A stretch of DNA of 64,000 nucleotides, taken from contig JAWWAC010000003.1 in NCBI GenBank assembly GCA_033721915.1, forward strand, positions 65,634 through 129,633, in the 5' to 3' direction. This DNA is from REBR01 sp033721915. GTDB lineage: Bacteria > Pseudomonadota > Gammaproteobacteria > Pseudomonadales > Oleiphilaceae. A model generated the notes under the pieces. That model saw only the letters and a list, made by a program, of their open reading frames with translations. It searched no databases and had not been told where the DNA came from. Position numbers and translations under genes: made by a program. Shown here piece by piece: positions 51,277 through 60,924 of the stretch (the stretch's first letter is position 1; each line of letters opens with the position of its first letter).

Positions 51277-53865
51277 ATGTCAATCCGCAAGCTGATCCTG
51301 GCAATGACCACCGCCGCTGTCGCCACTGGCTGTCTGGAGACAGGCGCCGACAGCGGCTCCGCCGACCCGACAGAGAGTGTCACCGGGGTCGTGGCGCGGC
51401 CAGAGAGGCCTGACGATGGCAGCATCCGGGTGCTGTCCAACCGCGCCGACCTGATCAGCGGCGGCAGCGCGCTGGTGGAAGTGGCCTCGGACAACCTGGA
51501 GGGAGCCCGCTACCGCCTCAATGGCGAGGACATCAGCGGCGCCTTCCTGCGGGATTCCAGCAACCCCCGGATCAGCCGGGCCCTGGTAGAGGGGCTGGCA
51601 CTGGGTGAGAACGAGCTGCGTGTCATACTGCGGGGAGAGGGCGTGCTGCGCCAGTCCATCATCAACCACCCCGCCGGCGGCCCCATCTTCTCGGGCCCCC
51701 AGGTGTCGCCCTGGAACTGCAACAATGACAACGCTGTGGATGCCCAGTGCAACCAGCCACCGGAATACGCCTTTCAGTACGTGCCGGAGTCCGAGCTGGA
51801 ACGGCTGATGTCGGGTCTGGACCCGGAAAACCCCGGGACCCCTTCGGTCTACAAGCCCTACGACCCCCAGAACCCCCCTCCTGCGGAGGACATTGCCATG
51901 ACCACCACCGACGAGGGGGAGACAGTGCCCTTTATCGTCCGGGTGGAAACCGGCGTGCTCAACCGCGACCGTTACCAGATCAAGACTCTGTTCCAGCCCG
52001 GCGAGGACTGGTCCGCCCTGTCACCGCAGCCGCAATGGAACGGCAAGGTACTGATCCACCACGGCGGCAATGTGGGAGTCAGTTACGCCATGGGCAACCC
52101 GCCCAATGGGGATATCTCCGGCGCCACTTCCGGCAACGAGATCCTGCTGGGGGACAGCACCTTTGTGGCCCTCTCCCGTGGCTTTGCCACCCTCTCAACG
52201 GCACAGGCCAACCTGGGCCATAATGTCAACCTGGTGACGGCGGCCGAGTCACTGGTGATGGCCAAGGAACATCTGATTGAGCAGTACGGACCCATACGCT
52301 ACACCATCGGTACCGGCTGCTCCGGCGGCGCCATTGCCCAGCAGCACGTGGCCAATGCCTATCCGGGCATCTACCAGGGCCTGATCGTGCAGTGCTCCTA
52401 TCCGGATGTATGGACCACGGCGGTGCAGTTTGCCGAGTACAACCTGCTGAACCAGTACTTTGGCAACCAGGTGCCGGACAGCCCGGAAGGCTTTATGGAT
52501 GTGGTCACATCCATTTTCACCAGCGGTGTGACACCGCCCCAGTGGTCCTTTTTCTACGGCCACCTGCCGGTGAACCCGCAGTTCTCGGACCTGGCGTTCT
52601 TCCCCAGTGCCAGGCCGGACCAGGACAACTGTCCGGGGCTGGTGGACCAGGCGCTGGTGTACGATGCGCAGAGCAACCCCGGTGGACTGCGTTGCGGTCT
52701 GATCGACTACATGGTCAACCAGTTTGATGTGCGCTCTCCAGAGGCCTGGTCCGATAACGAAAAGATTCTGGGGCGGGGCTTTGGCGGTCTTCCACTGGAC
52801 AATGTGGGGGTTCAGTACGGTCTCAGGGCGCTGCAGCAGGGTCTGGTGACACCGGATCAGTTTCTGCAGGTCAACCGGGGTATTGGCGGGCTCAGCGTGG
52901 ATGTCCGGCAGCAGCCGGAGCGGACCGAAGGGGACCCAAAGGCACTGGAAAACAGCTACCGCACCGGCGCCATCAACACCGCCGAGAATCTGGCCAATGT
53001 GCCCATTATCGACCTGCGTGGTCCGGACCCGGGCATTGCCCACGATGCCTTCCACTCCTGGCAGGTGCGGGCCCGGCTTGAAGCCACCCAGGGCCACGCC
53101 GACAACCATGTGATCTGGTTCGGCCCCTTCCCCCTGGCCGGTGACACGGTCTTTACCACCGAGGCACTGATGACCATGGACCAGTGGCTCTCCGCCGTGG
53201 AGGAGGATCAGGGCCCGGCGGGTGTGGCGGACAAGGTGGTCCGCCACCGTCCGGACTTTGCCCGTGACCGCTGCCTTTCCCTGTCCGGCCTCTCGGCGGA
53301 GTGGGGGCCGAGCCTGACCCAGAGCGGCGGTCTGGTGTATCCGGACCCGGTGATACCGGGGGTGTCCTCCGGCGATCTGCCCAGTGTCCCGGCTTCACTG
53401 GGCCAGATCATGGACATGGCCACCGGCCAGGTCTGTGGTCTGGACCTGGAGGCACTGGGCCTGCCCAGTGCCCTGGCCGATCCCCTGACGCCCGTTACCG
53501 AGCCGGTGGTGGCGCTGCAGCAGCTGGCGGTTCAGACCCGTTTCGGCACACCCCGCACCGTGGCCGGTGACGATATCCGCACACTGACCAACAAGTGTCA
53601 GCTCAAGGCGGTGGACGCCGGCGATTACCCGGATTTCCCGGGCAAGGACAGCTTCCTGGAGCAGGTCCGCGAGATCTTCCCGGAAGGGGTCTGTGATTTC
53701 AGTCAGGCACCGAAACACCGGGTGCCCACACTCACCTGGCTGCGCTATGGCGACTCCCAGGCCAACACCTACGGCGGCGACCCACTGCCCACCCTCAATC
53801 AGGCCCCGAAAGGCTGGGCCTCTCCCGCCTTCGAGGTCACCCTGGACCCCAGGCAGGGCTTGTAG
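51277..53865 (+). CDS. DUF6351-family lipoprotein with alpha/beta-hydrolase signature
   Basis: An 862-residue exported protein. The signal peptide MSIRKLILAMTTAAVATGC ends in a lipobox Cys, and a small Ig-like or beta-rich region follows (about 35-135). The main region contains WNGKVLIHHGGNVG, then IRYTIGTGCSGGAIAQQHVA (about 340-360), where GCSGGA looks like a nucleophile elbow. MDQWLSAVEED and CQLKAVDAGDYPDF occur towards the C-terminus. This matches the DUF6351/tannase-like group. It is probably an esterase or depolymerase at the cell surface; the substrate is unknown. The ATG at 51277 begins the signal peptide. Confidence 0.86.
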   Translation: MSIRKLILAMTTAAVATGCLETGADSGSADPTESVTGVVARPERPDDGSIRVLSNRADLISGGSALVEVASDNLEGARYRLNGEDISGAFLRDSSNPRISRALVEGLALGENELRVILRGEGVLRQSIINHPAGGPIFSGPQVSPWNCNNDNAVDAQCNQPPEYAFQYVPESELERLMSGLDPENPGTPSVYKPYDPQNPPPAEDIAMTTTDEGETVPFIVRVETGVLNRDRYQIKTLFQPGEDWSALSPQPQWNGKVLIHHGGNVGVSYAMGNPPNGDISGATSGNEILLGDSTFVALSRGFATLSTAQANLGHNVNLVTAAESLVMAKEHLIEQYGPIRYTIGTGCSGGAIAQQHVANAYPGIYQGLIVQCSYPDVWTTAVQFAEYNLLNQYFGNQVPDSPEGFMDVVTSIFTSGVTPPQWSFFYGHLPVNPQFSDLAFFPSARPDQDNCPGLVDQALVYDAQSNPGGLRCGLIDYMVNQFDVRSPEAWSDNEKILGRGFGGLPLDNVGVQYGLRALQQGLVTPDQFLQVNRGIGGLSVDVRQQPERTEGDPKALENSYRTGAINTAENLANVPIIDLRGPDPGIAHDAFHSWQVRARLEATQGHADNHVIWFGPFPLAGDTVFTTEALMTMDQWLSAVEEDQGPAGVADKVVRHRPDFARDRCLSLSGLSAEWGPSLTQSGGLVYPDPVIPGVSSGDLPSVPASLGQIMDMATGQVCGLDLEALGLPSALADPLTPVTEPVVALQQLAVQTRFGTPRTVAGDDIRTLTNKCQLKAVDAGDYPDFPGKDSFLEQVREIFPEGVCDFSQAPKHRVPTLTWLRYGDSQANTYGGDPLPTLNQAPKGWASPAFEVTLDPRQGL

Positions 53866-54136
53866 GGCGGCGCCGTTCTTGCGTTTGTCGACCCGTTCCC
53901 GGGACAGCGGTGGGTGCGTAAGGCACCCGCCCACGAGGGGGCGGGTAGGCAAGATTCTCCGCCGTCCCTGGTCTCTTTCTGGCATGGCGACTGTCGCAGC
54001 CTGAATCACGACTCTGATCGCCTGGCCTGATTGGCAAAGCAAATGCCGTTCCTGCCGCCAAAGGGCATCCGTCCGGTCCGTTTTACCATGAAGCGGTGTT
54101 AAACCGCTCTCAGTACTCGCCGGATTGAGGTGTTGT

Positions 54137-54905
54137 ATGAATCAGGACACGCCCTGCATCCCGATGGATCACATTGAAACCTGTTTCAGGCTGCGCAGAC
54201 ACCTGGTCATGGAGCCAGGCTGGCTGGAACAGTACACCCATCATCCCAGGCCGGAGCATCTGGCCTCAGCACTGGCGCAGATGGACGAGCAGGCGTTCTT
54301 TCAGCAGGCCGGCCTTGTCAGCCAGGATGACCCCCACTACCGGGCCAGCCCCCGCCAGTGTGTGAAGCTAGCGGATCTGGCCATCAAGGCGCTGGATATG
54401 CACCATCTGGGGTTGCTCGCCGGCAAGCTGCTGACCCTCTCCCAGCACGGCATGGTGGGCGTCTCCGCGGTCACCCACCATACCCTGCTGGAGTGTGCCC
54501 AGGCCATCAGCCGCTTCAGCGCCGAGCTGTTCCCGCCCCTGGCAATGACACCGGTGATCGATGGCGCCCTGGGGGCCTTTGTGATCCGGGAAAGGGTGGA
54601 CCTGTCCCCCTGCAGGCCCTTCTTTCCAGGGTCAGGCCAGGACCCTGATCGAGGTGTCTTCCGCCGGTTTTGGCTGGATGCAGATTCCCTTTGGCTGTGA
54701 GACGGAAGAGCCGGTGAACTTCCCGCTGGATTTTGCAGGGCCGGTTTCCGCCATGGGCTCGGGGAGCCTCCGCTTCAGCGGCACCACCAGCTTCCCGCCC
54801 ATGACCGGTTGCGGCCTGTTCAACGGTCTGTTCAGCTCGCTCATGAGCGGCCCTGGACAGGCGTATCAGTTTACCGTTGCGCCGCCGGCGCCGGTGGAAT
54901 GGTAA
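54137..54905 (+). pseudogene. Frameshifted, HTH-less remnant resembling the AraC sensor domain
   Basis: The first frame (54137-54700, MNQDTPCIPMDH...) has DMHHLGLLAGKLLTLSQHGM, then VSAVTHHTLLECAQAISRFS, closely following the arabinose-binding-like sensor domain of AraC regulators. After SPCRPFF the frame becomes arbitrary. A different frame (from about 54610) continues with RTLIEVSSAGFGWMQ and VNFPLDFAGPVSAM to a stop at 54905. The join around 54600-54640 suggests a frameshift. No AraC helix-turn-helix domain follows, so the DNA-binding half is also missing. A sequencing error plus a true short protein is an alternative. Confidence 0.55.
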
Positions 54906-54920
54906 GGGCTACAGCCGGAT

Positions 54921-55427
54921 GTGAAGGCCCCGGGCGCCCAGCAGCAGAGCGATTCCGGTGAGTCCGTTGCCTCACTGTCGCCGGAGCAGGTGAACAGGGA
55001 GCAGCAGGCGGCCAACCAGGCCGTGCTCGAGACACTGGGCAAGGGGCCCCTGGAAGCGCCTATCGAAGAGCGTCCGGACTTTGTCTCCCGGGTGGAGTGG
55101 CAGATCTTCCGGGGGGTGGCCGGGCAGAAGGAACAGCCCCGGAAAGAGCTGGTCCGGCTGGTGAACAGCCTGCGGTTTTACAAGCTGCGGGAGCACTGGC
55201 AGTCAATGGCCACCGAGCCGGACAGCCCCCGGCGCACGGACCTGGCGGAACAGCTGCTGGATGAAATCCCCCGCCGGGTGGCCAGCCAGGAACTGGCCCG
55301 GGATCAGGCGCACCGGATGCAGCTGGATATTCTGGAGCATTTCATTGAGGAGGCCAGTGAGCGTAATCAGCGCGCCGCCAGGGAAGCCCGGCGTATCGGT
55401 GTCACTTTCGATATCAACCACTCCTGA
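54921..55427 (+). CDS. Hypothetical soluble protein
   Basis: A 168-residue, hydrophilic, mostly helical protein from a GTG at 54921; family not recognised. The N-terminal third is Gln/Glu/Ser-rich and probably disordered. Helices at about 58-95 (FVSRVEWQIFRGVAG, LVRLVNSLRFYKLREHW) and 105-155 (LAEQLLDEIPRRVASQELA, LDILEHFIEEASERNQRA) follow. It is in the same frame as, and 15 bp after, the second frame of the AraC-like remnant. The ribosome-binding site is weak, so the true start may differ. Confidence 0.55.
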   Translation: MKAPGAQQQSDSGESVASLSPEQVNREQQAANQAVLETLGKGPLEAPIEERPDFVSRVEWQIFRGVAGQKEQPRKELVRLVNSLRFYKLREHWQSMATEPDSPRRTDLAEQLLDEIPRRVASQELARDQAHRMQLDILEHFIEEASERNQRAAREARRIGVTFDINHS

Positions 55428-55681
55428 GGCCCCCGCTGGCGGCACCCTCCGTCATTGGGCCGTCAGTGGGTCAGTGGCCTCCTGTCATCATTTACCGCCT
55501 TGCGTATTATCGTCGGCACCCTCCGCGTCCAGTGCTGATGGAATTCCTGACGGGGCCTGCCGCCGGGTGCTATGCTTGATTGACGATGACTTACGTCTTT
55601 TCAGCCAATCGTTCCTGGTTGCTGTGGGCCAGTAGGCTCTGAATTTCGTAGAAGACGGTTAAATGGTACTCAGGAGTCTGT

Positions 55682-58600
55682 ATGGCCAATGGCCAGAAAT
55701 CACCTCCACCCCGGGGGAAAAAGCCACTACCCAGACGTCGCATGCTGGCGCCGGGCCAGACACCGGATTCACCGGCACCGCCGGATGACCAGGAACTGAC
55801 CCGGATCATGCTGGACATGCAGTCCCGCTTTATCCGCTTCAACCACCAGAAGCCCGCTTTTGAGGGTTTCATGATGGATCTGCTGGAACTCACCGGCAGC
55901 CGTTACGGCCTGATTGCCGAGATTCTGCCACTGACCGATCACCGGCGGATGTTGAAACTCCATGCCCTGTCCAGTCTGCAGTGGAGCGAGCGTCTGCTGG
56001 AGGTGCTGGCCGAGCAGCTGCCGGACAGCCGGGTTTTTCAGCGTCCGGCCGGTGAACTGGGTCAGGCGCTTTGCGGTGGCAGCGAGCGCATTTACAGCAA
56101 CCACAAACGCCTGCCGCTGCCGGACAACTTCCCCGACGAACTGCCCGCTGTGGAGTCTGCACTGTTTCTGCCGGTTTTCCACGAGGACGAGCAGGTGGGG
56201 GTGGTGGCCCTGTTCAACCGCCCCCATGGCTTTACCCCGGACTGGCCAAGGTTGCTGGAGCCCCTGCTGGTGACTCTGGGCCACATGATGGCCACACGGC
56301 GCCTGAAAGATGAACGCGAAAAAGACCTGGTGCTGATGGAGCGACTCTCACTGGTGGCCAGAAACACCACCAATGGCGTGGTGATGACCGACACCGAAGG
56401 CCGTACCGAGTGGGTCAATGAAGGCTTTGAGCGAATTACCGGTTACAGCGCCGATGAATACATGGGCAAAAAGCCCGGACATCTCCTGCAGGGCTCTGAC
56501 ACCAACCCGGAGACGGTGGAGGAGATCCGCCGGGCGCTGACCGCCGGCGAAGGTTTTGCGGTGGATATTCTCAATTACCGCCGTGACGGTGAGCCTTACT
56601 GGGTGCATATCCATTGCAATCCCATCACGGATTCCACCACCGGCCTGAAAGGCTATATAGCTATCGAGTCGGACATCACACGCCGCAAGAAGGCGGAGAT
56701 TGCCCTCAGCCAGTTCCGCTCCACACTGGACCAGACCATGGACGCGGTGATGATCATCGACCGCCAGAGTCTGAGATTCACCTTCGTCAACCAGGGGGCG
56801 CTGAGCCAGCTGGGCTACAGCCGTGATCAGCTGATGGCCATGGACCCCCAGTCCCTGATGACCGATATTCCCCGTGCCGACAGCGAGCAGGTGCTGGAGC
56901 GACTGGTGCGTGGCGAGCGCAAGTCACTGCAGTTTGAAACCCACCTGCGCCGCCAGGATGGCAGTGCACTGCCGGTGAACGTCTCCATACAGTACGTGAC
57001 CCTCGAGGATGGCAGTGGCCAGTACGTGGCCATTGCCCGTGACATGACCGAGCGCAATATCGCCCGCCGTGAGCAGGCCATTGCCGCCAGCGTCTACGAG
57101 AGCAGTTTCGATGGGGTGATGATACTGGACCAGAACAACCGGGTGATGGATGTGAACCCCGCCTTCAGCCGCATCACCGGCTACTCCCCCGAGGAGGTCA
57201 AGGGCAAGCCCCCCATGTTTTTCAGTGAAGGACTGCACGATGCCGCCTTTTACGAGGAGATGGGCCGGGAGCTGGATGATAAGGGTTATTGGCGCGGTGA
57301 GATCTGGAGCCGTCGCAAGAACGGTGAGGCCTACCCCAAGCTGCTGTCCGTTTCCCGGGTCTATGCCGATTCCTTTGCCGGCGCCGGCGAGACCGGAGAC
57401 GGGGAGCAGGTCCAGGGGAACACACTGAGTCACCAGGTGGTGGTGTTCTCGGATATCTCCGAGCTGAAGAACCATCAGGCGGAGCTGGAAGCGGCCGCCA
57501 ACTACGACATGCTTACCGGACTGCCCAACCGCCGGCTGCTGGCGGACCGGCTGGACCACGCACTGGCCCGTGTGGACCGTTACGGCGGCTCACTGGCGGT
57601 GTGCCTGATGGACATGGACGGCTTCAAGCCCATCAACGACACCTATGGCCATGAGCTGGGGGACCAGGTGCTCATGGAAATGGCCCGGCGACTCAGTGAC
57701 CATGTGCGGGGGGATGACACCGTGGCCCGCCTGGGGGGCGACGAGTTTGTGCTGCTGCTCAATGGCGCTGCCTCGGACAGCCTCTTTGAGCGCCTGATGA
57801 CGGAAATCTCACAGCCCATGGTGTTTGACCGGGTGACCATCAACCCCACCTTCAGCCTGGGTGTCACCCTGTATCCGGAAGACCCCTCGGATAACGACAT
57901 GCTGCTGCGTCATGCGGATCAGGCCATGTACCTGGCCAAGGAGTCGGGCAAGAACGGCTACAGCTTCTTTGACGCCAGCCACGACGCCAAGCGGCGCAAA
58001 CAACGCAAGCAGATCGCCCGTCTCAGGCAGGCACTGGAGCAGGATGAGTTTGCCCTGTATTACCAGCCCCAGGTGGATCTGCGGGATGGCTCCATCATCG
58101 GCATGGAGGCCCTGATCCGCTGGCAACACCCCCAAAAGGGGTTGCTGCCGCCGGCGAGCTTCCTGTCCCAGTTGGAGGACTCGGAGCTGGAGCTGCCCGT
58201 GGGGGAGTGGGTCATCAACACCGCCTTCGATCAGCTGGAGCTTTGGCGTGATCAGGGGCGGACACTGCCACTGTGCATCAATATCGGCGCCAACCACCTG
58301 CTCAATCCCCACTTTATCGAGCACCTGCGCAACAGCCTGGCCAGGCACAGCCAGGTCATGCCGCCCATGATCAGCCTGGAGATTCTGGAAACCACCGCGC
58401 TGCACGACATGCGCGAAGCCTGGCAGGTGATCAACCACTGCCGTGAACTGGGCTTCCAGGTGGCACTGGACGATTTCGGCACCGGGTTCTCGTCACTGAC
58501 CTACTTCCGCAAGCTGCCCATCGACATGATCAAGATCGACCAGAGCTTTATCCGGGAAATGCTGATCAACAGCCACGACCGGGCCATTGTGGAGAGCGTG

Positions 58601-58801
58601 GTGTTTCTGGCCCGCAAGTTCGACCGGCCGGTACTGGCCGAAGGGGTGGAAACCGACGAGCATGCCCGTGCGCTGCTGGCCATGGGCTGTCACCTGATGC
58701 AGGGCTATGGCATCGCGCGCCCCATGCCGGCGCAGGAGGTGCTGGAGTGGTGCCGTGAGTGGGACAGCAGCAACCCTTACCGGCAGAAAGGCCAGAACTG
58801 A
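55682..58801 (+). CDS. GAF-PAS-PAS-PAS-GGDEF-EAL dual cyclic-di-GMP protein
   Basis: A 1039-residue cytoplasmic protein without membrane helices. A proline-rich N-terminus (about 1-35) precedes a GAF domain (about 40-205, VESALFLPVFHEDEQVGVV), three PAS domains (about 225-340, 345-460 and 465-595), a GGDEF domain (about 605-770) and an EAL domain (about 785-1025). The GGDEF motif is intact (685-689, RLGGDEF), as is the EAL motif (809-811, MEALIRW), with NIGANHL, EILETTAL, LDDFGTGFSS and IKIDQSFI downstream. Both catalytic sites therefore look usable, unlike the two other GGDEF-EAL proteins here. The ATG at 55682 follows AGGAG. Its last 25 bp overlap the convergent SLT gene. Confidence 0.95.
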   Translation: MANGQKSPPPRGKKPLPRRRMLAPGQTPDSPAPPDDQELTRIMLDMQSRFIRFNHQKPAFEGFMMDLLELTGSRYGLIAEILPLTDHRRMLKLHALSSLQWSERLLEVLAEQLPDSRVFQRPAGELGQALCGGSERIYSNHKRLPLPDNFPDELPAVESALFLPVFHEDEQVGVVALFNRPHGFTPDWPRLLEPLLVTLGHMMATRRLKDEREKDLVLMERLSLVARNTTNGVVMTDTEGRTEWVNEGFERITGYSADEYMGKKPGHLLQGSDTNPETVEEIRRALTAGEGFAVDILNYRRDGEPYWVHIHCNPITDSTTGLKGYIAIESDITRRKKAEIALSQFRSTLDQTMDAVMIIDRQSLRFTFVNQGALSQLGYSRDQLMAMDPQSLMTDIPRADSEQVLERLVRGERKSLQFETHLRRQDGSALPVNVSIQYVTLEDGSGQYVAIARDMTERNIARREQAIAASVYESSFDGVMILDQNNRVMDVNPAFSRITGYSPEEVKGKPPMFFSEGLHDAAFYEEMGRELDDKGYWRGEIWSRRKNGEAYPKLLSVSRVYADSFAGAGETGDGEQVQGNTLSHQVVVFSDISELKNHQAELEAAANYDMLTGLPNRRLLADRLDHALARVDRYGGSLAVCLMDMDGFKPINDTYGHELGDQVLMEMARRLSDHVRGDDTVARLGGDEFVLLLNGAASDSLFERLMTEISQPMVFDRVTINPTFSLGVTLYPEDPSDNDMLLRHADQAMYLAKESGKNGYSFFDASHDAKRRKQRKQIARLRQALEQDEFALYYQPQVDLRDGSIIGMEALIRWQHPQKGLLPPASFLSQLEDSELELPVGEWVINTAFDQLELWRDQGRTLPLCINIGANHLLNPHFIEHLRNSLARHSQVMPPMISLEILETTALHDMREAWQVINHCRELGFQVALDDFGTGFSSLTYFRKLPIDMIKIDQSFIREMLINSHDRAIVESVVFLARKFDRPVLAEGVETDEHARALLAMGCHLMQGYGIARPMPAQEVLEWCREWDSSNPYRQKGQN

Positions 58802-59421
58802 TAGAAGCGCCGGCAGCGCAGTTCATCTTCGCACTGTGCCAGCTGACTCTGGTAGCGCTGTGCCCGGTCCCGCACCCGTCGTGCCGTGCGCATCAGCTGG
58901 GGTTTGCCCCGGTAGCTGCCGCGGGCATAGCCACCGCGCCCCTCGTGATAGGCCAGGTACAGGTGTTCGGGGTTGTACAGTGAGATCCCCAGTCGGTTGC
59001 GGGTCTGGTGGTTGTACCAGCCGACAAAATCCAGTGCGTGCTTCATATGGGTGCGCCGGGCAAAGAGGCTGCCGGCGTCCTCGCGGTATTCCCCCCACAC
59101 CGGATTCTGGGCCTGTGCATAGCCGTAGGCGGAGGAGTTGCGGAACCAGGGGATAAACCCCAGCAGCCTGGGCCTGGGCGGACGCACATGGCTGCGGAAT
59201 GAGGACTCCTGCTGGATAAAGGCCATCTGGGTGCCGATGGGCGTGCCCCAGCGCTTGCGGGAGCGCTCGGCGTAGTCGTACCACCCGGGCTGCTCCTCGA
59301 AGATGGCGCAGACATTGCTCTGGTTGGACGGTGGTGAGGGGGCCAGCAGAGAGCAGCCCGTCACCATGGCCAGTGCGGGCAACAGCAGGACTCGCAGCAG
59401 CCGGTGCTTGAAAACAGTCAT
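58777..59421 (-). CDS. SLT-like lytic transglycosylase lipoprotein
   Basis: A 214-residue lipoprotein with lipobox VTGC near residue 23. The domain around FIQQESSFRSHV (about 68-79) contains the Glu expected as the catalytic acid of lytic transglycosylases. SAYGYAQAQNPVWGEYR and the later LYLAYHEGRGGYARGSY follow the SLT pattern. It would cleave peptidoglycan glycan strands with 1,6-anhydro ends. The C-terminus has three Cys (about 197, 203, 213). Convergent with the GAF-PAS-GGDEF-EAL gene. Confidence 0.87.
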   Translation of the reverse strand: MTVFKHRLLRVLLLPALAMVTGCSLLAPSPPSNQSNVCAIFEEQPGWYDYAERSRKRWGTPIGTQMAFIQQESSFRSHVRPPRPRLLGFIPWFRNSSAYGYAQAQNPVWGEYREDAGSLFARRTHMKHALDFVGWYNHQTRNRLGISLYNPEHLYLAYHEGRGGYARGSYRGKPQLMRTARRVRDRAQRYQSQLAQCEDELRCRRFYQFWPFCR

Positions 59422-59505
59422 CAGTGGGTCATCCGGGCCTGGGAAACACCCCCAGTCTAGCGGAATTTCCGCCGCTGTGAGACCGGCAACTTTGCCGCGA
59501 CAGAG

Positions 59506-59958
59506 TCACGACAGGCACTTACCCCCACTGGGCCCTCTGCAGCTGACATGGCGGCACTGGGCGATGAACAGCCCGGCACAGGCAATGGCATCACCCAGTG
59601 CATCGTGGGCCGGGTCGTCCGGCAGAGTGTGGCGCCACCGGCAGTTGCCCAGCCGCAGTGCCCCCTGGTGAATGGCCGCTTTACGGCGGGCCATGCTCCG
59701 GCGCTCCTTCACCAGTGTGTCTGCCGCCGGTTGCACCCAGTCCAGCCCGAACTGCTCCCGGAACGCCACCCGCAGAAAGCCCTCGTCCAGTGGCCGGTGG
59801 TGCATCACCGCCAGCCGCCCGGTCAAACCCGGGGTCAGTGAAGCAGTGCCGTGTGCAGTGGCACCCCGGCGTGGCCAGCGTCCGGACTGCCCGGTCAGGG
59901 GCCCTTTCCGCCAGCCGTATCCCTACAGGGGGTTGTCCCAGTCTCTGGTCGTCCCCAT
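59506..59958 (-). pseudogene. Decayed 3'-5' exonuclease (DNA polymerase III epsilon-like)
   Basis: The 3' part on the minus strand (GRLAVMHHRPLDEGFLR, RLGNCRWRHTLPDD, HDALGDAIACAGLFIAQ) is unmistakable as the C-terminal half of a DEDD exonuclease, including HDALGDA of motif III. The N-terminal DxE motif I is absent. Reading back in the same frame, TAHG leads almost directly into the GRLAVMHH region, as if an internal segment were deleted. An in-frame TAG at 59923-59925 separates it from a possible original start at 59958 (MGTTRDWDNPL). The gene is therefore interrupted and lacks catalytic residues. Confidence 0.72.
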
Positions 59959-60140
59959 GTCTGTAATTAGAGCCCCGGATCCAGTCCGGGTTCTCAGTCG
60001 TGGCAGCGGGGCTGACCCAGAGGTTTCTTAAATAGCTGCCATGACAGGCTTTTATTGGCCAACCCGGAACAGCTCTGGCATCCTGTTCTGTACCAATCAG
60101 GCAGAAGCCACATTTCCGTTCAACAATTGGAGGAACGATT

Positions 60141-60752
60141 ATGCCCCATACATTGCCCGAGTTACCTTACGCTTACGACGCACTCGAGCCGCACATTGAT
60201 GCCACGACCATGGAGATCCACCACTCCAAGCATCATCAGACCTACGTCAACAACCTCAATGGCATTCTCGAGGGCACTGGCCTGGAAGAGGTTCCGGTGG
60301 ATGAGCTGATTTCCAACCTGGACCGGGTGCCGGACGACAAGCGCCAGCCGGTCATCAACAACGGTGGCGGTCACTACAACCACAGCATTTTCTGGAAGAT
60401 GATGTCTCCCAATGGCGGCGGCAACCCCAAGGGTGACGTGGCCAAGGCCATCGACAGCGAGCTGGGCGGATTCGACGCCTTCAAGGAAGCCTTTACCAAG
60501 GCCGGCCTGACCCGCTTCGGCAGTGGCTGGGCCTGGCTGAGTGTGGACCCCAAGGGCAAGCTGGTGGTGGAAAACACCCTCAACCAGGACAGCCCGCTGA
60601 TGCACGGCAACACGCCGGTTCTGGGCATGGATGTGTGGGAACACGCCTATTACCTCAAGTACCAGAACAAGCGTCCCGACTACATTGCCGCTTTCTACAA
60701 TGTGATCAACTGGGACGAAGTGGAAAAACGCTATCAGGCCGCCAAGGGCTGA
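60141..60752 (+). CDS. sodA: Superoxide dismutase, Mn-type signature
   Basis: A 203-residue Fe/Mn superoxide dismutase converting superoxide to peroxide and oxygen. Metal ligands are the His in DATTMEIHHSKHHQTYVNN (HHSKHH), the second His in GGGHYNHSIFW, and Asp and His in DVWEHAYYLKYQNKRPDYI. GGHYNHSIFW and NQDSPL (instead of the FeSOD AAQxWNH pattern) favour the Mn or cambialistic form. The ATG at 60141 follows TTGGAGGAACG. It has its own hairpin downstream and sits next to a DNA-repair/photoreceptor gene. Confidence 0.94.
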   Translation: MPHTLPELPYAYDALEPHIDATTMEIHHSKHHQTYVNNLNGILEGTGLEEVPVDELISNLDRVPDDKRQPVINNGGGHYNHSIFWKMMSPNGGGNPKGDVAKAIDSELGGFDAFKEAFTKAGLTRFGSGWAWLSVDPKGKLVVENTLNQDSPLMHGNTPVLGMDVWEHAYYLKYQNKRPDYIAAFYNVINWDEVEKRYQAAKG

Positions 60753-60771
60753 TACCGTTTTGACGCTTTAA

Positions 60772-60795
60772 CAGGCCTGCCTCCCGGCAGGCCTG
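60772..60795 (+). terminator. Hairpin after sodA
   Basis: A perfect 10-bp stem CAGGCCTGCC/GGCAGGCCTG with a TCCC loop, 20 bp past the stop. The following sequence (ATTCCTTCTT) is only moderately T-rich, so termination efficiency is uncertain. Confidence 0.7.
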
Positions 60796-60924
60796 ATTCC
60801 TTCTTCCAGCCTCCCCTTGTCACCTTCTTTTCTCTTCTGGTCTCACCACGAGCCTTTGTCGTATACCCCGCCATACAGCCGTGCCCCCAAGACCGGCATC
60901 GGATAACCCAACCGGGAGAGACTG

